Virus record (IMG/VR): IMGVR_UViG_3300025896_000036
Span: 1 to 49,419 of that record
From: a virus
Reading direction: 5' to 3' (one strand)
Length of the DNA stretch: 49,419 bases
Part shown: positions 14,795-22,520 of the stretch, piece by piece
How positions within the stretch are numbered: position 1 is the stretch's first letter
How the letters are laid out: each line of letters begins with the position of its first letter
The notes under the pieces: generated by a model
The model's database searches: none
What the model was told of the DNA's origin: nothing
What the model saw: the letters and a program-made list of their open reading frames with translations, nothing else
Position numbers and translations under genes: made by a program

Positions 14795-15457
14795 TCAGTA
14801 TTCGCCGGGCGGCAGATCGTCGGGGCCAGCACCTTCCGGCCATACATCGGGCAGGGTGTAGGGCTGCAAGCCAGGGGGCGGCGGTGCGAACGCGCCGCGC
14901 GCCACGGCATCAGCTTGCGCCTGCGTCATAGTCGCTTGCGGGCTGGACGTGACGGGGGTGTAACGCGGTTTCGTATCGCGTTCAATATGACGGAATGTCT
15001 TGCCGCGAACAGTTTCAAAACCCCTGCGGCCTTTCAAGTGTGAACAAACCATTGAGCGAGTTACACCCAACGACAACGCAACCGCCGAAGAATTCGGGAA
15101 AATATCGCCCGTTTCAATACATTCAACAGGAAGTCTGATAGGCTTCGCATTTGGTGTGTTCGGCGTACCGTCCAAACGATATTGCAAGTTGCAAATCGGT
15201 GAATACTTTTGAACCAATCGAAACGCGGCGCGGTTTGCTTCAAGTTCTGAAATCTGTGTTTCTTCAATGACGGTAAAAATTGCAGTGTCAAACGGGACCA
15301 ACTTTGACCAAGCTTTGTTGCGCCTGGCGTCGGGGAAAGTGGTCAGGTCTGCAAACTTGCAGAAACCAACCCATAAAACAGCATCGGTGTTACGATGTGT
15401 ATAGATTGCCCAATGCTGATCAATGGTCAAAATAGGTGCAAAGATGGTTCCGAACAT
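14795..15457 (-). CDS. GIY-YIG-like / NUMOD1-like DNA-binding protein, paralogue 1
   Basis: 220 residues from ATG 15457 (GAAGGAAAC upstream). N-terminal half: WAIYTHRNTDAVLWVGFCKF, then TFPDARRNKAW, a pattern like degenerate GIY-YIG endonuclease modules. The middle ECIETGDIFPNSSAVALSLG, then SHLKGRRGFETVRGKTFRHI, resembles the NUMOD1 helix-turn-helix of homing endonucleases. The C-terminal ~50 residues are proline-rich and disordered. It is clearly homologous to the divergent gene at 15830. Catalysis is uncertain; the two genes flank the candidate origin, so origin binding or nicking is an attractive guess. Confidence 0.65.
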   Translation of the reverse strand: MFGTIFAPILTIDQHWAIYTHRNTDAVLWVGFCKFADLTTFPDARRNKAWSKLVPFDTAIFTVIEETQISELEANRAAFRLVQKYSPICNLQYRLDGTPNTPNAKPIRLPVECIETGDIFPNSSAVALSLGVTRSMVCSHLKGRRGFETVRGKTFRHIERDTKPRYTPVTSSPQATMTQAQADAVARGAFAPPPPGLQPYTLPDVWPEGAGPDDLPPGEY

Positions 15458-15478
15458 GTTGTTTCCTTCATTTTGTTC

Positions 15479-15507
15479 AGTTAACAACATTTTTCATGTG
15501 AAGTCAA
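15479..15507 (-). promoter_or_regulatory. leftward promoter for paralogue 1
   Basis: TTGACT (15507-15502), 17-bp spacer, TTAACT (15484-15479). The inverted repeat TTGTTcagttAACAA (15474-15488) spans the -10. Confidence 0.6.
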
Positions 15508-15526
15508 GCGCAAAATCATACGGGCA

Positions 15527-15600
15527 GTTATGGGCAATTATGGGCGATTATTGGCTGATTATGGGTGGTTATGGGCGATTATGGGCGATTATGGGTGGTT
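15527..15600. repeat. seven direct ~10-bp iteron-like repeats
   Basis: Consecutive units of the form (A/G)TTATGGGYR, ten bases each with one eleven-base unit (the third). Spacing of about one helical turn would place a bound protein on one face of the helix. No reading frame is favoured. Lies in the 345-base non-coding region between two divergent paralogues. Confidence 0.85.
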
Positions 15601-15627
15601 TTACTACATTGTTTGATGAAAAATCCA

Positions 15628-15750
15628 CCTGATGTAGTATCCTATATTCGCTTCTGAAAAATGTTAAGTATATAGTAAAAGATATAAACTATACATACTT
15701 AACATAACACTTAACCTTTCCAGCCCTGTATATAACGACACTACATCAGG
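15628..15750. other. candidate replication origin: AT-rich nested inverted repeats
   Basis: The outer perfect inverted repeat CCTGATGTAGT (15628-15638) / ACTACATCAGG (15740-15750) encloses an AT-rich core. The core holds a second inverted repeat, TGTTAAGTATATAGT (15662-15676) / ACTATACATACTTAACA (15688-15704, two extra bases). It is the only long AT-rich non-coding stretch in the genome and sits beside the iteron-like repeats. I see no coding sequence. Origin function is an inference; it could also be a divergent regulatory region. Confidence 0.5.
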
Positions 15751-15769
15751 GGGTGAGTAGATTATCACA

Positions 15770-15798
15770 TTGACAAGCCAATAAATTTCAGCTAGAAT
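15770..15798 (+). promoter_or_regulatory. rightward promoter for paralogue 2
   Basis: TTGACA (15770-15775), 17-bp spacer, TAGAAT (15793-15798); RNA start expected ~25 bases before the ATG at 15830. Confidence 0.75.
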
Positions 15799-15829
15799 TC
15801 CCGTCCAACACTGAACAGGGAAACAAGAT

Positions 15830-16297
15830 ATGATGAATATAATTTCCGGCGCTCCATCGGGCTTTTTCGAAAAATGGTGCGCTTACTCGCAACGAACGCC
15901 CGGCGCGGTGGTTTATGTTGGGTTCTGCAAAGCTGCGAAACTTTTGCAGTTTCCAGACGCCCGGCAAAATCGCACCTGGCTGATGCTTTGCCAGCATGAT
16001 CCTTTGTTGATCACAATAGCCGAAGGGTTTTTTGATACTGAAGAAAAGGCGCGGTCGGTCGCGGCTGATCTGATTGCGGCGCATAGCCCGACATGCAATG
16101 TTGCTGAAGATCGCAGGTTGTCGCAAATACAGGGTTTGACACGCGGCCCGGTGATCTGCGAACAGACCCAAGAAACCTTTCCTAGCGCGGCGGCGGCGGC
16201 GCGGGCGGTGGGTGCGAATGCAAGCGCCATGGCGCAACACCTGGCGGGGTCAGCAGGCTATCGCACAGTTAGGGGGATGACCTTTAGACGCGTCTAA
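15830..16297 (+). CDS. GIY-YIG-like / NUMOD1-like DNA-binding protein, paralogue 2
   Basis: 155 residues, ATG ATG start (GGGAAACAAG upstream). It aligns by eye with the gene at 14795-15457 over its whole length: WCAYSQRTPGAVVYVGFCKA, FPDARQNRTW, HSPTCNV, then FPSAAAAARAVGANASAMAQ and GYRTVRGMTFRRV. It lacks the proline-rich tail. The two are transcribed divergently away from the iteron and inverted-repeat region. Its own promoter (15770) and terminator (16298) make it a stand-alone unit. Confidence 0.65.
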   Translation: MMNIISGAPSGFFEKWCAYSQRTPGAVVYVGFCKAAKLLQFPDARQNRTWLMLCQHDPLLITIAEGFFDTEEKARSVAADLIAAHSPTCNVAEDRRLSQIQGLTRGPVICEQTQETFPSAAAAARAVGANASAMAQHLAGSAGYRTVRGMTFRRV

Positions 16298-16321
16298 AAG
16301 CCGGGCGCTATGGCCCGGCTT
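16298..16321. terminator. hairpin terminator
   Basis: AAGCCGGGC (16298-16306), 6-base loop, GCCCGGCTT (16313-16321), directly after the TAA of paralogue 2 and 12 bases before the end of the leftward gene at 16333. Probably works on both strands. Its sequence resembles that of 32114-32137. Confidence 0.75.
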
Positions 16322-16332
16322 GGTGTTGGTGA

Positions 16333-16575
16333 TCAGTTCAGCGTTGCGTTGCCAGCATGGTTTGCCGGGGCGATAGCAAGGGAATATTTCGGCTTGCCCA
16401 AACCATCCTTGCCACATTCAACAATCGCGCCCGATTTCAACAGTGAGCGGATTGCGGCGGCAACAGCGTTCGAACGCCCGAAGCGCGGTTGAAAGAAAGC
16501 CGGGATAATCTCGCAGCCAATTTTTGCGGCTGCAAGAATTTCTTTCATTTTGGCTTGGGTTGCTTCGTTTGCCAT
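16333..16575 (-). CDS. small winged-helix-like protein
   Basis: 80 residues. MANEATQAKMKEILAAAKIG, then RFGRSNAVAAAIRSLLKSGA and GLGKPKYSLAIAPA: a helix-helix-wing layout as in small winged-helix DNA-binding proteins, though no specific family is clear. ATG 16575 follows the shared leader GAAGGAAACGA. Driven by the cassette promoter at 16611-16639. Confidence 0.6.
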   Translation of the reverse strand: MANEATQAKMKEILAAAKIGCEIIPAFFQPRFGRSNAVAAAIRSLLKSGAIVECGKDGLGKPKYSLAIAPANHAGNATLN

Positions 16576-16592
16576 GATCTTCGTTTCCTTCA

Positions 16593-16639
16593 GTGTATTT
16601 CGTTAAATACACACTACATTAGCGCCCGGTGGTCGTCAA
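16593..16639 (-). promoter_or_regulatory. leftward cassette promoter with perfect palindrome
   Basis: TTGACG (16639-16634), 17-bp spacer, TAGTGT (16616-16611). The perfect palindrome GTGTATTTcgttAAATACAC (16593-16612) covers the -10 end and the start point. This is the best copy of the repeated promoter module in the genome. Confidence 0.88.
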
Positions 16640-16642
16640 TAG

Positions 16643-16849
16643 TTAATCGCGCATTGCCGCAATTATTTCATTCTTCAACTGTTCGATTGTTTCCGCAGCC
16701 CGTTCGCGTTGTGACTTCATCCTTTCGTTATGTATTATTTCCAAATGATTGCGAACCGCGTCAAGGTCGCAGCGTTTGAAACGCCAACAATCCGCGCCGT
16801 AATCAGGATGATCTTCTTTGATAAATTCCACATTCGGAATTATAGGCAC
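16643..16849 (-). CDS. hypothetical helical protein
   Basis: The coding signal (DYGADCWRFKRCDLDAVRNH, then a charged helix NERMKSQRERAAETIEQLKN) is convincing but the start is not. GTG at 16849 is the best candidate because a terminator hairpin lies upstream at 16866-16892; no good ribosome site is visible. Coiled-coil tendency in the C-terminal half. It would be expressed only by read-through of that hairpin or from an unseen promoter. Confidence 0.5.
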   Translation of the reverse strand: MPIIPNVEFIKEDHPDYGADCWRFKRCDLDAVRNHLEIIHNERMKSQRERAAETIEQLKNEIIAAMRD

Positions 16850-16865
16850 AATTTGCCATATAAGC

Positions 16866-16892
16866 AAAAAGCCCGATGACAGATCACCGGGC
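16866..16892 (-). terminator. leftward intrinsic terminator
   Basis: Arms 16871-16879 and 16884-16892 (GCCCGATGA with TCACCGGGC, one G-T pair), 4-base loop, then five T on the leftward strand. It lies between 16908-17234 and 16643-16849, so it should attenuate the second gene. Confidence 0.75.
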
Positions 16893-16907
16893 CGGATTGA
16901 TGGGTAT

Positions 16908-17234
16908 TTATACACTTTTCAATGCCGTTTTCAAAATCATTTTGAACACCGGGCCTTCAGCTTTCCAACCATATTGATTGTAAGCGTATTCAGCACCTTT
17001 ACCGATCACAATAGCGCGGGTTTTGATGGTATCGGCGGCAAGCTTAACAGGCTTCACCGTGTAAGGGGTTTGCTGCGGTGCGATAGCGCGGGCCAAGCAA
17101 TCAGCACCAAACACACCAGCAAACCCGGCAAGCTTTACGCCAACTTTCAATTCACGCCCGCAATGGCTGCATTCGCATTCACGCGAAAAACCAACAATTT
17201 GAATTTCTTCGTTTGCGTTGAAAGCGATAGTCAT
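16908..17234 (-). CDS. zinc-ribbon-containing small protein
   Basis: 108 residues from ATG 17234 (leader GAAGGAAACGAG). CECSHCGRELKVGVKLAGFA followed by GADCLARA supplies four cysteines in a treble-clef or ribbon arrangement around residues 20-48. The C-terminal half is strand-rich (YTVKPVKLAADTIKTRAIVI). Related small zinc-binding proteins occur in phages; function unknown. A longer start at 17273 would lie in the promoter. Confidence 0.65.
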   Translation of the reverse strand: MTIAFNANEEIQIVGFSRECECSHCGRELKVGVKLAGFAGVFGADCLARAIAPQQTPYTVKPVKLAADTIKTRAIVIGKGAEYAYNQYGWKAEGPVFKMILKTALKSV

Positions 17235-17250
17235 TTTCTCGTTTCCTTCA

Positions 17251-17300
17251 GTATGTTGTTTCGTTACATACACACTACATTAGCGCCCGGTGGTCGTCAA
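17251..17300 (-). promoter_or_regulatory. leftward cassette promoter
   Basis: TTGACG (17300-17295), 17-bp spacer, TAGTGT (17277-17272), with inverted repeat GTATGTtgtttcgttACATAC (17251-17271) next to the -10. Spacer sequence identical to the other strong copies. Confidence 0.85.
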
Positions 17301-17349
17301 GAGTTATTTCAACGTTGACGGTGATTTTGTGATAATTTACAGTGAGGGA

Positions 17350-18003
17350 ATGAACGCCACGCCGCAACAGATCAGCTTTTCCCCTGCGTCCGAATGCCTT
17401 TCGGGCGCGGAAAGCGATTTTGTTTCAAACTTCGTCGGGCAGGTTGTCGAATTCGCCCGGCGTTCAGGGCAAGAAATTCTCGCAGCCCTGGAAAGTATCG
17501 GGCGCGCGGGGCAGTCATTTGATCGGCGAACAACTGAATTCTTGGCAATCCAGCGGGTTAGAATTGCGGTCTATGATCGCTGCAAAGACCTGGACGCCCG
17601 CGATAGAGTTTCCGCCGAACGCATCCGACAAGAGGTTTCCGCGCTGGCGTTTTCAACAATGGCCGATTACGTCAAGCCGGATGAATTCCGGCCCGGTGAT
17701 GTTACTTTTGACTTCAGCGATTTGACACCCGCACAATGGGCGGCAATCGAAAGCATGGAATATGAAGAAAGCGTGACCGGGGGAAAGCGCAAGTATAAGC
17801 TGAAGCTGCATCGGAAATTGGTCGCGTTGGAACAGCTTGCAAAACATATCGGCTTTGATGATCCGGGCAACCCATACCGCGCCCGCGAACAGGCGCGCGA
17901 ACAGGTCGCACAAGCGCCACTGGCCGCGTTTGCGCAGGATACCGACCTTGCCAAGCTGCAAGATGCTTACGCGCGCCTGTTGACGCAATCCGGGGGCGGC
18001 TGA
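17350..18003 (+). CDS. terminase small subunit
   Basis: 217 residues. ATG at 17350 follows GAGGGA; a GTG at 17290 would begin inside the opposing promoter. The C-terminal half has the small-terminase pattern: SALAFSTMADYVKPDEFRPG, DLTPAQWAAIESM, then YKLKLHRKLVALEQLAKHIG. It binds the packaging site and hands DNA to the large subunit. A clear N-terminal HTH is not visible to me. Separated from the large subunit by an opposing cassette, which is unusual. A weak rightward promoter may lie at 17307-17336. Confidence 0.78.
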   Translation: MNATPQQISFSPASECLSGAESDFVSNFVGQVVEFARRSGQEILAALESIGRAGQSFDRRTTEFLAIQRVRIAVYDRCKDLDARDRVSAERIRQEVSALAFSTMADYVKPDEFRPGDVTFDFSDLTPAQWAAIESMEYEESVTGGKRKYKLKLHRKLVALEQLAKHIGFDDPGNPYRAREQAREQVAQAPLAAFAQDTDLAKLQDAYARLLTQSGGG

Positions 18004-18020
18004 TGGTCGTCAACAGCCCT

Positions 18021-18257
18021 TCAGTCGTGCCGGGTGATGGTGGCGCTAATGCGCTGCGTTTCGTCACCCCAAAGCCATTCCCCGTCTGTGTAATCCCGGC
18101 CCGTTGCCGATTGGGTCAATATTCGGCCAAGCTGCGAAACCGTGCCTTTGCAAACCTTGGCAACTTCGGCGCGCATTTGCGCAACGGCGCTATTCCAAGC
18201 GTATTTGGTTGCAACATGCTTGCCGTTGATTTTGATGATGTAGGTTTTGCGTTTCAT
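18021..18257 (-). CDS. moron-like hypothetical protein between terminase genes
   Basis: 78 residues, leftward, wedged between the two rightward terminase genes. MKRKTYIIKINGKHVATKYA, charged middle, ends EWLWGDETQRISATITRHD. Ribosome site AAGGAACC. Own promoter at 18296-18324, which overlaps the start of the large terminase gene. No family recognised. Confidence 0.65.
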   Translation of the reverse strand: MKRKTYIIKINGKHVATKYAWNSAVAQMRAEVAKVCKGTVSQLGRILTQSATGRDYTDGEWLWGDETQRISATITRHD

Positions 18258-18295
18258 GGTTTCGGTTCCTTGTTCTGTGTTGCTTCGTTAGATAG

Positions 18296-18324
18296 AAGAT
18301 AGGATAGTTCCTGATGGTCGTCAA
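18296..18324 (-). promoter_or_regulatory. leftward promoter overlapping the large-terminase start codon
   Basis: TTGACG (18324-18319), 17-bp spacer, TATCTT (18301-18296). The ATG of the terminase gene (18314) lies inside this promoter, so the two transcription units overlap head to head. Confidence 0.7.
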
Positions 18325-20071
18325 GTGTTTGTTTGATATAAAACCGGATAATTCGGCAGATGCGCCGAAACTTGAAGCATGGAAACCCCGTGCGGTTGAT
18401 CGTGACGCTTGGCCGCCTGACTACCGGGGCGCGATGGTCTGGCGCATTGAAATGCTTGAAAAGCTTCGCGGTAACGCTGCGCTGATCGCAGGCGCAAAGG
18501 CTTACTATGCCAGTCGGCCCGGCGAATTCATCATGGATTGGTGCGATACCTACGACCCGCGCAAAGAAGTCAAATGGATACCATTCATTTTCTTTCCCAA
18601 GCAACTCGAATTTATCGACTTTCTCGCAGACCTTCGGAACGGTGGTGAAAACGGTCTAGTTGAAAAATGCCGCGACGTTGGCGCGACGTGGGGCGGTGCT
18701 GCGTATTCGGTGCATTGTTGGTTGTTCAGGGGCGGCGATGCTATCGGTTGGGGTTCGCGCAAAGAAGACCTAGTTGATAAAATTGGCGACCCGTCCAGTA
18801 TTTTCGAAAAGATGCGGCTTCTAGTCAACCGTTTGCCCGATGTATTCAGGCCGATTGGGTTAGACGCAAAAAAACACATGACGTTTATGAAAATGATCAA
18901 CCCGGAAAACGGTTCGGTGATCATCGGGGAAAGTGGCGACAACATCGGGCGCGGTGGTCGTACAAGTATGTATTTCAAAGACGAAGCCGCGCACTATGAA
19001 CGCCCGGAAAAGATAGAGGCGGCACTAGGCGATAACACAAACGTTCAAGTTGATATTTCGTCGGTCAATGGCGTTGGAAACGTCTTTCATAGACGGCGCG
19101 AAGCCGGGGAAATCTGGCAAAAAGATAAACAGATTGAACGCGGTGTTACGCGAATTTTTGTGTTTGATTGGCGCGACCATCCCGAAAAATCGCAAGAATG
19201 GTATCAGGCACGAAAAGACAAATACACGCGCGAAGGCATGGCGCATGTTTTCGCGCAAGAGGTTGACCGCGACTATTCGGCGGCAATCGCTAACACAATC
19301 ATTCCGATGGAGTATATCAACGCGACGATTGACGCGCATAAACGCATTCGGTGGATTGATGGTCAAGGAATTCTTCGGGTTGGCTTGCCTGATGATATGA
19401 TCGGAAACAACTGGTTTGCGGGCTTGGACGTTGCAGACACGGGGGAAGACCGCAACGCACTGACAACCCGGCAAGGCATTGTATGGCGTTCGGCTGAAGA
19501 ATGGGGCGAACGTGACCCCGGCGTTACCACGCGCCGAACGGTTGTCACGGTGCAAGGTATCAAGGCGCGCATAAAGGTACAGTATGATTGCATCGGTATT
19601 GGCGCGTCGGTGAAATCTGAATACAATCGTTTAATTGATGAAGGCTTGATAAAGCCGGAAATCATTGAATTTGTCGCCTGGAACGCCGGGGCAGGGCCGC
19701 AAAATCCAAACGACAATATAATTCCAGATGATGACGAAAGCCCTATGAATGGTGACCAATATATGAACCTAAAGGCGCAAGCTTGGTGGTCAATGTATGC
19801 CCGTTGCTATAAAACATGGAAAAACCTTACCGATGGCACAATTTACCCGATTGATGAATTGATCAGCCTAGACAGTCGAATGCCGTTAATTCATCAGATT
19901 GTCAAAGAATTGGCGCAACCGACTTCAGGCAACGGGGCGCGCATGAAACTTGTCGTCAATAAGAAACCTGCCGGGACAAAATCGCCAAACGTTGCAGACG
20001 GGGGCATAATGATGTATTACCCGGTTGACAGCAACGCCGGGCGCGCGGTGTCCGGTAACTACGGGGTGTGA
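18314..20071 (+). CDS. terL: terminase large subunit
   Basis: 585 residues: the ATP-driven DNA packaging motor and headful or site-specific nuclease. The ATPase has an atypical Walker A CRDVGATWGG (119-128, no GKT/GKS) and Walker B MYFKDEA (219-225). The nuclease domain has GLDVADTGEDRNAL from 370 with Asp372, and further acidic residues near YDCIGIGASV. ATG 18314 is chosen with AGGA ten bases upstream. The canonical order terS, terL, portal, scaffold, coat follows. Confidence 0.9.
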   Translation: MVVKCLFDIKPDNSADAPKLEAWKPRAVDRDAWPPDYRGAMVWRIEMLEKLRGNAALIAGAKAYYASRPGEFIMDWCDTYDPRKEVKWIPFIFFPKQLEFIDFLADLRNGGENGLVEKCRDVGATWGGAAYSVHCWLFRGGDAIGWGSRKEDLVDKIGDPSSIFEKMRLLVNRLPDVFRPIGLDAKKHMTFMKMINPENGSVIIGESGDNIGRGGRTSMYFKDEAAHYERPEKIEAALGDNTNVQVDISSVNGVGNVFHRRREAGEIWQKDKQIERGVTRIFVFDWRDHPEKSQEWYQARKDKYTREGMAHVFAQEVDRDYSAAIANTIIPMEYINATIDAHKRIRWIDGQGILRVGLPDDMIGNNWFAGLDVADTGEDRNALTTRQGIVWRSAEEWGERDPGVTTRRTVVTVQGIKARIKVQYDCIGIGASVKSEYNRLIDEGLIKPEIIEFVAWNAGAGPQNPNDNIIPDDDESPMNGDQYMNLKAQAWWSMYARCYKTWKNLTDGTIYPIDELISLDSRMPLIHQIVKELAQPTSGNGARMKLVVNKKPAGTKSPNVADGGIMMYYPVDSNAGRAVSGNYGV

Positions 20072-20072
20072 A

Positions 20073-21617
20073 ATGGCTAACCAACAATTCAGAAAAGACG
20101 TTGCAGCCGTTGAGAAATCGTTGCTTGTCGGAACCGATCCGAAAGACAAACGCAGCGCCGATAACGAAGCGATGTTGCCGTATTGGCAGCAAGTTGCCGA
20201 CATTCGCGGCGGTATTCGCTCAATGAAAGCGGCAGGCGATACTTACCTGAAGAAGTTCCCCGAAGAACCGAAAGAAGATTATGAATATCGGTTGTCGCTG
20301 GCAAAGTTGACTAACGTTTATAAAGACGTTTCCGACAGCTTGGCCGCGAAACCGTTTCAAGAGGAAATCGGGCTGAAACCGGAAAATGAAACCGACATTA
20401 TGCCGGAACAGCTTGACGATTTGGAAGACAACGTTGACGGAGCGGGCAACAACTTGACCAAGTTCGCCGCGCAAGTTTTTAGCTACGGTATCAACAACGC
20501 TATTCATTGGGTGTTTGTTGATATGCCGAAGATCGGCGATGAAATCCGCACGATTGCAGACGGAAAAGCGGCGAATATTCGGCCCTATTGGTCGCATGTA
20601 TTGGCGCAAAATATGCTTGAAGTGAAGGCGGAATTTGTCAACGCGAAAGCAATTTTGACATACGCACGAATTCTTGAACCTGGCAAGCCGAAGACGGTAC
20701 GCGAATTTACACGCGACAGTGAAACGGGCGTCATTACCTGGATTGTCTATGAACAGAACGATAAAGGCGAATGGCCCGAGAAAGATAGCGGCATACTTGG
20801 CATTGATCAAATTCCGCTTTTCCCGTTTATCACGGGCGAACGCGAAGGCAAAACTTGGGTATTCATCCCGCCTTTGCAAGATGCTTGTGACCTGCAAATT
20901 ATTCTTTACCGCCAAGAAAGCCAACTTGAATTTGCCAAGACTATGACCGCTTATCCGATGCTATCGGGCAACGGTGTTAAACCCGCGAAGAATGCGCAGG
21001 GTATGCCGGAAAAACTCGCAATTGGTCCTAACCGCGTCCTGTATGCGCCGCCCGATGGTAACGGCAATTCGGGAAATTGGGCTTATGTTGAACCTTCGGC
21101 GTCGTCTTTGACGTTCCTTTCCGCCGATGTTGACAAAACAAAGCAGGATTTGCGCGAATTGGGCAAACAACCCTTGACCGCGACAACGGGCGGTTTGACG
21201 GTGATTACAACCGCAGTTGCAGCCGGAAAGGCAAAATCGGCGGTGAAAGCCTGGGGCTTGGCGCTGAAAGACACGCTTGAAAACTGCATTGAATGTTCGT
21301 TCAAATGGCTGAAGATTGATACCAAACTCGCGCCCGATGTAGTCGTATATGACGATTATGACAACGTAACCGAAGGCGATATTGAAGCCTTGACTGCCGC
21401 GCGGGCTTCGCGTGACATTTCGGGCGAAACGTTCACAAGCGAGTTGAAACGCCGGGCGATTTTGTCGGCTGAATTCGACTTTGACAATGAACAGGAAAGA
21501 TTGCTAAAAGAAACCTTGCCGCCCGCTGGTTCAGTTGATGACAGCGGCGGCGGTGATACCATGCCGGGCGGTAACGATACATTGCCCGGTAACGATACTC
21601 TAAACCCTGCCGATTGA
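20073..21617 (+). CDS. portal protein, DUF4055-type
   Basis: 514 residues from ATG 20073, two bases after the terminase stop. Pattern YWQQVADIRGGIRSMKAAGD, then YLKKFPEEPKEDYEYRLSLA and VYKDVSDSLAAKPF matches DUF4055 phage portal proteins. Dodecameric portals form the DNA channel at one head vertex. The C-terminal 25 residues are Gly/Asp/Asn-rich repeats (GGNDTLPGNDTL). Confidence 0.82.
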   Translation: MANQQFRKDVAAVEKSLLVGTDPKDKRSADNEAMLPYWQQVADIRGGIRSMKAAGDTYLKKFPEEPKEDYEYRLSLAKLTNVYKDVSDSLAAKPFQEEIGLKPENETDIMPEQLDDLEDNVDGAGNNLTKFAAQVFSYGINNAIHWVFVDMPKIGDEIRTIADGKAANIRPYWSHVLAQNMLEVKAEFVNAKAILTYARILEPGKPKTVREFTRDSETGVITWIVYEQNDKGEWPEKDSGILGIDQIPLFPFITGEREGKTWVFIPPLQDACDLQIILYRQESQLEFAKTMTAYPMLSGNGVKPAKNAQGMPEKLAIGPNRVLYAPPDGNGNSGNWAYVEPSASSLTFLSADVDKTKQDLRELGKQPLTATTGGLTVITTAVAAGKAKSAVKAWGLALKDTLENCIECSFKWLKIDTKLAPDVVVYDDYDNVTEGDIEALTAARASRDISGETFTSELKRRAILSAEFDFDNEQERLLKETLPPAGSVDDSGGGDTMPGGNDTLPGNDTLNPAD

Positions 21618-21618
21618 T

Positions 21619-21651
21619 CGGATGATCTAGGCGCATTGGTCGGATGACCGG
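21619..21651 (+). promoter_or_regulatory. paired GGATGA element upstream of scaffold
   Basis: Two CGGATGA copies (21619-21625, 21641-21647) separated by a GCGC-containing spacer, just before the scaffold gene. A closely similar arrangement occurs at 23721-23751 before the coat gene. No sigma70 boxes coincide. Function unknown; a shared translation or transcript-level control element is possible. Confidence 0.4.
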
Positions 21652-21664
21652 AAAGAAACCCAAA

Positions 21665-22492
21665 ATGAAACAGCAACGCAGAATTACCGCAAGCCTTCTG
21701 GTATCGGTCGCATATGTCGCGGCCTATGACCCTGGCACGGAACCGACCTGGAAAATGGATGGCGACAAGATCGCCACGCGCGACGGAAATCCGCTTTACG
21801 TCGCTTCAGATGGTTCCGAAATGGTTGTTGAATTTGGCACCATTTCGCGTTTGAACGGTGAAGCGAAAAAACACCGCACGGAAAAAGAAGCGGCCGAAGC
21901 CAAGTTGCGCCAATTCGAAGGCATTGACGCGGCCAAGGCGCGCGAAGCCCTGGAAACCATTTCGAAGCTTGACGCCAAGAAATTGATTGACAGCGGGGAA
22001 GTTGACAAACTGCGCACTGAAATTTCAACGGCGTTCCAAACGCAGATCACCGAAAAAGACAAGGCGCTTGAAACGCTACAGGGTCGCGTCAATGGTATGA
22101 TCCTTGATAGTGCGTTCAATGGTTCGGCATTCATTCGGGATAATATCGCCGTCCCGGCTGATCTGTTCCGCGACAGCTTTTCGAAATTTTTCAGGGTGGA
22201 AAAAGAAAAAATCACGCCGGTTGGACGCGACGGAAACCCGATCTATTCGAAACAGCGGGCGGGCGAATTGGCCGATTTTGACGAAGCCGTTTCAATCCTG
22301 GTTGACACTCACCCTGCGAAGGATCAGTTGTTGAAGTTGAACACGGGCGGCGGCACGGGCAACAACGGCAACGGCGGCGGGCGCGGTGCACCGCGTACCA
22401 TGCGCCGCGCGGATTTCGACAAGTTGCCCGGTCATCAGCAAGCGGCAACCGCCGATCTTATCCGCAAGGGTGAAATTCAAATTCGGGATTGA
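21665..22492 (+). CDS. scaffolding protein, DUF6651-like
   Basis: 275 residues from ATG 21665 (GGAAAG, leader AAACCCAAAATGAAA); an in-frame ATG at 21644 is possible. Largely helical and charged (RLNGEAKKHRTEKEAAEAKL, coiled coil ~60-145), then FDEAVSILVDTHPAKDQLLK, a Gly/Asn-rich linker and a short basic C-terminal region. It lies between portal and coat. Scaffold proteins guide coat assembly and leave the head before packaging. Confidence 0.75.
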   Translation: MKQQRRITASLLVSVAYVAAYDPGTEPTWKMDGDKIATRDGNPLYVASDGSEMVVEFGTISRLNGEAKKHRTEKEAAEAKLRQFEGIDAAKAREALETISKLDAKKLIDSGEVDKLRTEISTAFQTQITEKDKALETLQGRVNGMILDSAFNGSAFIRDNIAVPADLFRDSFSKFFRVEKEKITPVGRDGNPIYSKQRAGELADFDEAVSILVDTHPAKDQLLKLNTGGGTGNNGNGGGRGAPRTMRRADFDKLPGHQQAATADLIRKGEIQIRD

Positions 22493-22520
22493 TCGGCTTT
22501 CCCTGTTGGGCCGATCATAA

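Noticed and set aside
17315-17343. Rightward promoter TTGACG-N17-TACAGT before terS
   Set aside because: The RNA would start at or after the ATG and lose the ribosome site, so I kept only a weak alternative nearby in the terS note.
17290-17350. GTG start at 17290 for the small terminase
   Set aside because: It lies within the opposing cassette promoter and has no ribosome site; ATG 17350 follows GAGGGA.
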